In this document: piece after piece, positions 59,435 to 64,000 of the stretch | How the letters are laid out: each line of letters starts with the position of its first letter | How positions within the stretch are numbered: the first letter of the stretch is position 1 | From: JADLGH01 sp964586675 | GTDB taxonomy: Bacteria > Desulfobacterota_D > UBA1144 > Nemesobacterales > UBA2774 | Assembly (NCBI GenBank): GCA_964586675.1 | Contig: CAZPHQ010000008.1 | Coordinates: forward strand, 1 to 64,000 | Length of the DNA: 64,000 nt | Reading direction: 5' to 3' | Program-made: the position numbers and the translations under genes | The notes under the pieces: model-generated | Database searches by the model: none | What the model was told of the DNA's origin: nothing | The model's input: the letters and a program-made list of their open reading frames with translations, nothing else

Positions 59435-60922
59435 ATGGACAACCGGATTCTAATTAATATTACGTTCAACGAGACCAGGGTGGCCGTTATGGAGAACGGC
59501 TCCGTGGCGGAGCTTTATCTCGAAAGAAAATCCGCCCCCAGGATCGTCGGGAACATCTACAAGGGCATCGTCGGAAAGGTCGTCCCCGGCATGCAGGCGG
59601 CCTTCGTCGACATGGGCCTCGAAAAGTCGGGCTTCATATCGGTCGAGGACGTTCACGAAGATTCTCTCTACGACTTTTTCCTCGAGCACGACGGCGAAAC
59701 GGGCCATCACAAAAAACACAGCAGGGGCCTCATACAGGATATTCTCCGGGAAGGGCAGCACGTCCTCGTCCAGGTCCTTAAGGAATCGGTCGGCGGCAAG
59801 GGGCCTAAGCTCTCCTCGTTCATCGGCATCCCCGGCAAATACACGGTCCTCCTCGGAAACGCCGACATCGTCGGCATATCCCGCAAGATAGAATCCCCGA
59901 AAGAGCGGGAGAGGCTTAACGACATAGTAAGGCGGATAAAGCCCGAGGGCATAGGGCTCATAGCGCGTACGGCAAGCATCGACATCTCCGAGGAAGATCT
60001 CATTCAGGATACGAAGGAGCTCTACCGCCTCTGGACAGACATCAAAAAAAGAAGCGACGAAACCAAGACCCCGTCCCTTCTATACGAAGAGCCGAGGCTC
60101 TATGTGAAAGCGGTCAGGGATTTCGTCTCGGGCGACATGAGCCGCGTCGTCGTCGATTCTAAGGACGTACACGACGAAATCAACTCCTACGTGAAAAAGT
60201 ACCTCCCGGATTCGGGCGTGAAAGTAGAGCTCTATAAAGACCCGGAGCCGATATTCACGCGCTTCGGCGTCGAGAACGAGATCAGAAAGATTTTCAATAA
60301 AAAAGTCTGGCTGAAATCCGGAGGCCACATAATCATCGAAGAGGCCGAAGGCCTCACGGTGGTGGACGTCAACACGGGAAGATTCCAGAGCGGGAAAACG
60401 CAGGAAGATACGATCTACAAGCTCAACCTCGAAGCGGCGACGGAAATCGTAAGGCAGATAAGGCTCCGAAACCTCGTCGGCATAATTGTCGTCGACTTCA
60501 TAGACATCAAGAACCGCCAGCTGCGCGACCAGATATACGAGGCCTTCGTCGAGGCCTTAAAGCGCGACCGCGCGAGGTCGGCCGTCCTCGAAATGTCCCC
60601 GTTCGGGGTGATACAGATGACCCGCCAGAGGCTCCGGGAAAGCGTCCTCACGGAGCTCGCCGAGCCCTGCCCCTATTGCGACGGCTCCGGTTACCTCAAA
60701 TCCAAGGACACCATCTCCTACGAGATAATCCGCGAGATCAGGCACAAGGCCGGAAAGCCGGGCGTCACCGCAGTCGAGGTCCAGGCGGGCTCCCGTATAA
60801 TCGAGAAGCTCCGGGAATTCGAGCAGGAAGGGCTCAGGCGCCTCGAAAAGGAATCCGGGGTGCGCATATCCTTCAAGCCCGTCGAGGGCCGCATGGGCAA
60901 GTACGAGGTCAAGGCCTCTTAA
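59435..60922 (+). CDS. rng: Ribonuclease E/G family protein (RNase G type)
   Basis: Single-strand endoribonuclease for rRNA maturation and mRNA decay. The 495-aa protein is the short G type without the degradosome tail. The S1 domain spans about 36-125 ('N-I-Y-K-G-I-V-G-K-V-V-P-G-M-Q-A-A-F-V-D-M-G'), the catalytic core about 130-400 with 'V-V-D-V-N-T-G' near 311 and 'D-F-I-D-I-K' near 352 (the two metal Asp positions), and the Zn-link 'C-P-Y-C' near 411. The gene appears leaderless: TATAAT ends five bases before the ATG. Confidence 0.93.
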   Translation: MDNRILINITFNETRVAVMENGSVAELYLERKSAPRIVGNIYKGIVGKVVPGMQAAFVDMGLEKSGFISVEDVHEDSLYDFFLEHDGETGHHKKHSRGLIQDILREGQHVLVQVLKESVGGKGPKLSSFIGIPGKYTVLLGNADIVGISRKIESPKERERLNDIVRRIKPEGIGLIARTASIDISEEDLIQDTKELYRLWTDIKKRSDETKTPSLLYEEPRLYVKAVRDFVSGDMSRVVVDSKDVHDEINSYVKKYLPDSGVKVELYKDPEPIFTRFGVENEIRKIFNKKVWLKSGGHIIIEEAEGLTVVDVNTGRFQSGKTQEDTIYKLNLEAATEIVRQIRLRNLVGIIVVDFIDIKNRQLRDQIYEAFVEALKRDRARSAVLEMSPFGVIQMTRQRLRESVLTELAEPCPYCDGSGYLKSKDTISYEIIREIRHKAGKPGVTAVEVQAGSRIIEKLREFEQEGLRRLEKESGVRISFKPVEGRMGKYEVKAS

Positions 60923-60985
60923 ACCCCCGGAGTTGCGTTTTTCCGCCAACAGGCGCTATTATTACCGAAAACACCGGGACACGCT

Positions 60986-61756
60986 ATGACAAACTCCGTA
61001 CGATTCTCTCTCGTGATTTTCTTCGCCGTGCTGCTGCTGATTCCGGGCTGCAGCCGAAACGACGACAGCCCGGCCGGGACCGACGAAACGGAAGTCTCTT
61101 CCGGGGAGACGGAAGCCGGATTAGAAGATGAAGAAGTCTACGAAGAAGATGAGACCGCCGGCGACCTCGACGCGCAGAATCCCGGGCTCCAACCGGTCAG
61201 CGAGATAGAATCCATCTCGGTCGAAACGATAACCACAGGCAATCCCAGGGACGGCTTCAGGGCGGTGCTCGTTCTCGACGGTCCCGGGAACGAAGAAGTA
61301 AGTTACATGTATAGCTGGACGGTGAACGGGAGAGAGATTTCGGGCGTCATCGAAGAGACCCTCCCCTGGCAGGAAGGGTTTAAAAGGGGAGACGTCGTCG
61401 GCGTGACGGTCACCACCTACAGCGACTTCGGGCAGGGCGCAATGGCGGTCGGCGGCACATTCGCGATCCCGAACTCCCCGCCCGTCATATCTTCCGAGCC
61501 GGAAGCGTCGTTCTCGGACGGCAAGTTCACGTACACCGTACTCGCCCGGGACCCGGACGGCGACCCGGTCGACTTCACACTCAAAGGCGCGCCCCCCGGA
61601 ATGACAACAGAGCCCGCGACAGGCCTCATATCGTGGGAGTACGGGCCCGCCGACGAGGGGGAGTATAAAGTCACGGTCGTCGCGGCCGATTCGGAAGGGG
61701 CCTCCGTCTCTCAGGAGCTCACCCTCTCCATAGCCCCCGGCTCCGGGGAAGAATAA
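60986..61756 (+). CDS. Lipoprotein with Ig-like/cadherin-like domain
   Basis: A 256-aa lipoprotein: signal sequence ending 'L-I-P-G-C', lipidated Cys22. Residues 24-65 are very acidic and disordered. A first beta domain spans about 70-155; the C-terminal domain (165-250) is a He_PIG/cadherin-like Ig fold ('N-S-P-P-V-I', 'A-R-D-P-D-G-D-P-V', 'P-P-G-M-T... T-G-L-I-S-W'), which usually mediates adhesion or ligand binding. Surface or periplasmic anchoring is likely. Function unknown. It follows rng by 63 bases. Confidence 0.72.
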   Translation: MTNSVRFSLVIFFAVLLLIPGCSRNDDSPAGTDETEVSSGETEAGLEDEEVYEEDETAGDLDAQNPGLQPVSEIESISVETITTGNPRDGFRAVLVLDGPGNEEVSYMYSWTVNGREISGVIEETLPWQEGFKRGDVVGVTVTTYSDFGQGAMAVGGTFAIPNSPPVISSEPEASFSDGKFTYTVLARDPDGDPVDFTLKGAPPGMTTEPATGLISWEYGPADEGEYKVTVVAADSEGASVSQELTLSIAPGSGEE

Positions 61757-61910
61757 GCTTCCATATTTACGCCGCTCCGGTTCCTGCCGCGCTTTCGCCC
61801 GGTATACACCAAATTATTAATCGCAGGTATATTTAATTTGTGGGTTCGGATTGTACGGCCCCAGTGTCCGGCTCAATGGTTGGAAATACAACGTCTCACC
61901 AGGTGAAATC

Positions 61911-62336
61911 GTGAGAAAATCGTTTCAGGCAGGCATGTTCATAGAGAAAAAAATCGAGACGAAGCCCGAGATGGCTGCGTCCCGGTTCCACAGGAACTCG
62001 CCCCAGGTACTTTCCAGCCCATCCCTCATAACCCTGATGCAGACGACCTGCGCCGACCTCATGGCGCCGTTTCTCGACAGCTCCGAAATGGTGGTGAGCG
62101 TGCGCATTGAAATGAACCACTTCGCCTCGGCCCCAATAGGCTCCACGATCCTCATAAGGGCGGAGATAGTCAGGATAGAGGGCGACAAGGTCTACTTCGA
62201 AATAGACGCTAACGACGGGTTCGAGCGCATAGCCTCGGGTTTTAACGACATGTACGTGATAAACGAGGAAAGGTTCGAAAAGGGCGTGAGAAAAAAGATA
62301 GACTCGCTGTCCACCGTGCACGTAAAGTCGGCCTGA
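61911..62336 (+). CDS. Hotdog-fold thioesterase, FlK-like
   Basis: A 141-aa acyl-CoA thioesterase of the fluoroacetyl-CoA thioesterase-like family. 'P-S-L-I-T-L-M-Q-T-T-C-A-D-L-M' near 38-52, 'V-V-S-V-R-I-E-M-N-H-F-A-S-A-P-I-G-S' near 62-79, and 'E-I-D-A-N-D-G' near 99 match it; in FlK the Thr, Glu and His of the active site lie in these places. In this copy a Gln stands where the usual Glu would be ('L-M-Q-T' for 'L-M-E'). The frame opens at a TTG (61851), but AGGTGA directly before the GTG at 61911 and the usual family length favour that start. mce follows by 45 bases. Confidence 0.72.
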   Translation: MRKSFQAGMFIEKKIETKPEMAASRFHRNSPQVLSSPSLITLMQTTCADLMAPFLDSSEMVVSVRIEMNHFASAPIGSTILIRAEIVRIEGDKVYFEIDANDGFERIASGFNDMYVINEERFEKGVRKKIDSLSTVHVKSA

Positions 62337-62381
62337 GCACAGGCCTTCACCGAAATAAAATCCCCCGCTGGGAGCTGAGAT

Positions 62382-62810
62382 ATGAGTAAAGGCGTTCTCG
62401 AAAACCTCTATCACGTAGCCATAGCCGTAAATTCCATAGACGAGGCCGAAAGGATTTACGAAACAGCCCTGGGTCTCAAGGTCGCCCACAGGGAAGTCGT
62501 CGAGGACCAGAAGGTGAAGACTTCCATGCTCCTTCCGGAAAAAGGCGGCTCGGCGATAGAGCTTCTGGAGCCCCTGAGCCCGGATTCCCCGATCTCGAAA
62601 TTCCTCGAAAAGAGGGGAGAGGGGATTCACCACATCTGCTTTCAGGTCGACAACATCGAGCTCGCGCTCGAAAGGCTTAAGGCCGAGGGCGTCAAACTGA
62701 TCGATGAAACGCCCCGCTTAGGAGCGTACAATTCGAGGGTGGCCTTCATTCATCCGAAGGCGATGAACGGCGTCCTCATAGAGCTTGCGGAATTACACGA
62801 AGAAGTGTGA
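62382..62810 (+). CDS. mce: Methylmalonyl-CoA epimerase
   Basis: Interconverts (R)- and (S)-methylmalonyl-CoA. A 142-aa vicinal-oxygen-chelate protein: metal ligands His11 ('Y-H-V-A-I-A'), His near 85 ('I-H-H-I-C-F') and Glu near 137 ('L-I-E-L-A'). 'G-I-H-H-I-C-F-Q-V' and 'R-L-G-A-Y' are typical of the family. GGGAG precedes the ATG by seven bases. It pairs with meaB at 56.5 kb in function, although unlinked by operon, and follows a FlK-type thioesterase that might act on the same acyl-CoA pool. Confidence 0.92.
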   Translation: MSKGVLENLYHVAIAVNSIDEAERIYETALGLKVAHREVVEDQKVKTSMLLPEKGGSAIELLEPLSPDSPISKFLEKRGEGIHHICFQVDNIELALERLKAEGVKLIDETPRLGAYNSRVAFIHPKAMNGVLIELAELHEEV

Positions 62811-62852
62811 GCCCGGTCCTTTAAAAGCACTCCGCTGTCCCCGGAAAGCCTC

Positions 62853-64000
62853 TTAGAAAAAGAAATAGGCCATCACAGTAATCACGATCCCCGATACTAT
62901 ATTCAGCACCAAACCTGCCTTGATCATCGTCTTCTGCTCGACGAGCCCGGTCCCGTATATCAGCGCGTTGGGAGGAGTTCCGACGGGCAGCATGAACCCC
63001 ATCGACGACGCTATCCCCACCGCCAGCGCAAGAGCCTCCGGCGAAGACTGCCCCGTCTCCTGACCGAGCGCGAGGAATATCGGCACCATTATCGCCGCGC
63101 TCGCCGTGTTGCTCGCGAATTCCGTCAAAAGTATCGTCAGCATAACGGAACCCAATATGAGGACGAACGTGCCGTGCACCGAGAGATGGTCTTTCACTAT
63201 ATCGGCCAGGAATTTGCTCGCCCCCGTCTCCGAAAGAATCGCGCTCAAAACCAGCCCGCCGCCGAAAAGAAGCAGGACGCCCCAGTCGGTGAATTTTTCT
63301 ATCTCCTTCCACTCTATCGTTCCGAGATAAACGAGAAGGATTATTCCCATAATCGCCACGAGCGAGTCGAACTCCTTCTCGATTCCTATCCAAGAGGATA
63401 TCGGCCTGCTGAAGAGCCAGAGAAAAACGACGACCCCGAAGACAATACCGACCCTGTAGCCCGCCCTGCTTTTTACGAGCCCCTTTATGTCGGCGATTTG
63501 CGAAATCTCCACTGTGGGAAATTTCGGCTTCAGGACGAAATAGAGCACGGCTACCATCGCCGGGATGAGTATGAATACGAGCGGCATGCCAACGACGAGC
63601 CAGTCCCTGAAGTCCATGCCGAGGTTGGCCGCAGTGATCGCGTTCGGCGGGGTGCCGATGAGCGTCCCAAGCCCGGCTATGTTGGCGGCGTACGCGACGC
63701 CGAGCAGTATGAACGCGTTCGTCCCCGGCGATTCCGTCTTGAGCTTCGTTATGAGCCCGAGCGCGACGGGCAGCATTATCGCCGCCGTCGCGGTGTTGCT
63801 TATCCACATGCTTATGAGCGAGGTCGCGGCGAAGAGCCCGAGTATTGCGTAGAGGGGCTTCGTGCCGGCGGCGTTCATTATGTAGCCGGCTATGTACTCG
63901 TCGATCTTGTGCTTGTGGAGCGCGGCCGCGAGTGCGAATCCACCGAGAAATAGGAATATGACGGGGTTCGCGAAATGGCTGAGCGCGTTCTTCACATCCA
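62853..64000 (-). CDS. DASS/SLC13 family anion symporter (5' end cut by window)
   Basis: An inner-membrane transporter for dicarboxylates, sulfate or similar anions, coupled to Na+ or H+. About ten hydrophobic helices are seen in the 380 residues present. 'F-L-F-L-G-G-F-A-L-A-A-A-L' near the visible start, 'S-N-T-A-T-A-A-I-M-L-P' near 66 and 'S-N-T-A-S-A-A-I-M-V-P' near 312 are the paired SNT sodium/substrate motifs. The frame is still open at the window edge, and the family is normally 450-500 aa, so roughly 80-120 residues lie beyond base 64000. It runs convergent to mce with a 42-base gap. Confidence 0.88.
   Translation of the reverse strand, partial: DVKNALSHFANPVIFLFLGGFALAAALHKHKIDEYIAGYIMNAAGTKPLYAILGLFAATSLISMWISNTATAAIMLPVALGLITKLKTESPGTNAFILLGVAYAANIAGLGTLIGTPPNAITAANLGMDFRDWLVVGMPLVFILIPAMVAVLYFVLKPKFPTVEISQIADIKGLVKSRAGYRVGIVFGVVVFLWLFSRPISSWIGIEKEFDSLVAIMGIILLVYLGTIEWKEIEKFTDWGVLLLFGGGLVLSAILSETGASKFLADIVKDHLSVHGTFVLILGSVMLTILLTEFASNTASAAIMVPIFLALGQETGQSSPEALALAVGIASSMGFMLPVGTPPNALIYGTGLVEQKTMIKAGLVLNIVSGIVITVMAYFFF

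Noticed and set aside
1..64000. tRNA, rRNA, CRISPR, insertion sequences, prophage
   Set aside because: Intergenic gaps are short and I saw no cloverleaf, regular spacer-repeat pattern, transposase or integrase motif on either strand.

Overview
The window reads as a continuous, gene-dense piece of chromosome from a Gram-negative, GC-rich bacterium. The Gram-negative call rests on a predicted outer-membrane barrel, lipoproteins, two giant AsmA/TamB-type lipid-transport proteins and two RlpA proteins. The gene set points to a respiring, deep-branching lineage of the delta-proteobacteria-like or Dadabacteria-like kind: futalosine-pathway menaquinone enzymes (MqnA, MqnD), complex I genes nuoG and nuoH, a membrane pyrophosphatase, CofC for cofactor F420, DUF4416, and MeaB with methylmalonyl-CoA epimerase. 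This placement is inference, because no rRNA gene is present. I see no tRNA, rRNA, insertion sequence, prophage or CRISPR array.

Layout. 0-8 kb: biotin ligase, an OB-fold secreted protein, a YdbH-like/YdbL-like envelope pair closed by a clear terminator, and an outer-membrane barrel. 8-17 kb: NAD-type isocitrate dehydrogenase, an M19 dipeptidase, a HyuB-Memo pair, a sugar-nucleotide epimerase, a lone sucD, yicC and DUF4416. 16.9-22.3 kb: a tight + strand operon of lipoprotein, dapB, tgt, yajC, secD and secF. 22.3-31 kb: CstA with a small CxCC thioredoxin-fold protein, hppA behind a long AT-rich leader, an APC permease, DUF456, pheS and dcd. 31-41 kb: gyrB, a cupin, nuoH and nuoG on the minus strand, and tamB. 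41-50.7 kb: an AlaC-like aminotransferase, tandem rlpA genes, a dapF homologue, a futalosine-type amidohydrolase, a fused D-2-hydroxyacid dehydrogenase, cofC and a CofA-like aldehyde dehydrogenase. 50.9-55.9 kb: a minus-strand operon of a GNA1162/CsgG-like gene, hisA, hisF, dgt, mqnA and mqnD, ending in a 13-bp hairpin. 56-64 kb: EVE protein, meaB, pcm, LysM protein, rng, an Ig-like lipoprotein, a FlK-type thioesterase, mce and a DASS transporter cut by the window end.

Most genes are ordinary housekeeping. Points that deserve a second look are: a DapF homologue in which both catalytic cysteines are serine; operator-like elements on the sucD and hppA promoters; a recurring pattern of -10 boxes at the start codon of genes without a Shine-Dalgarno (probable leaderless mRNAs); a Memo protein with a PqqD-like N-terminus coupled to HyuB; a small CxCC protein coupled to CstA; and a lactate/F420-themed cluster at 45.6-50.8 kb.

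All coordinates, start choices and motif positions were read by eye. Family names rest on recognised motifs, not on database searches.
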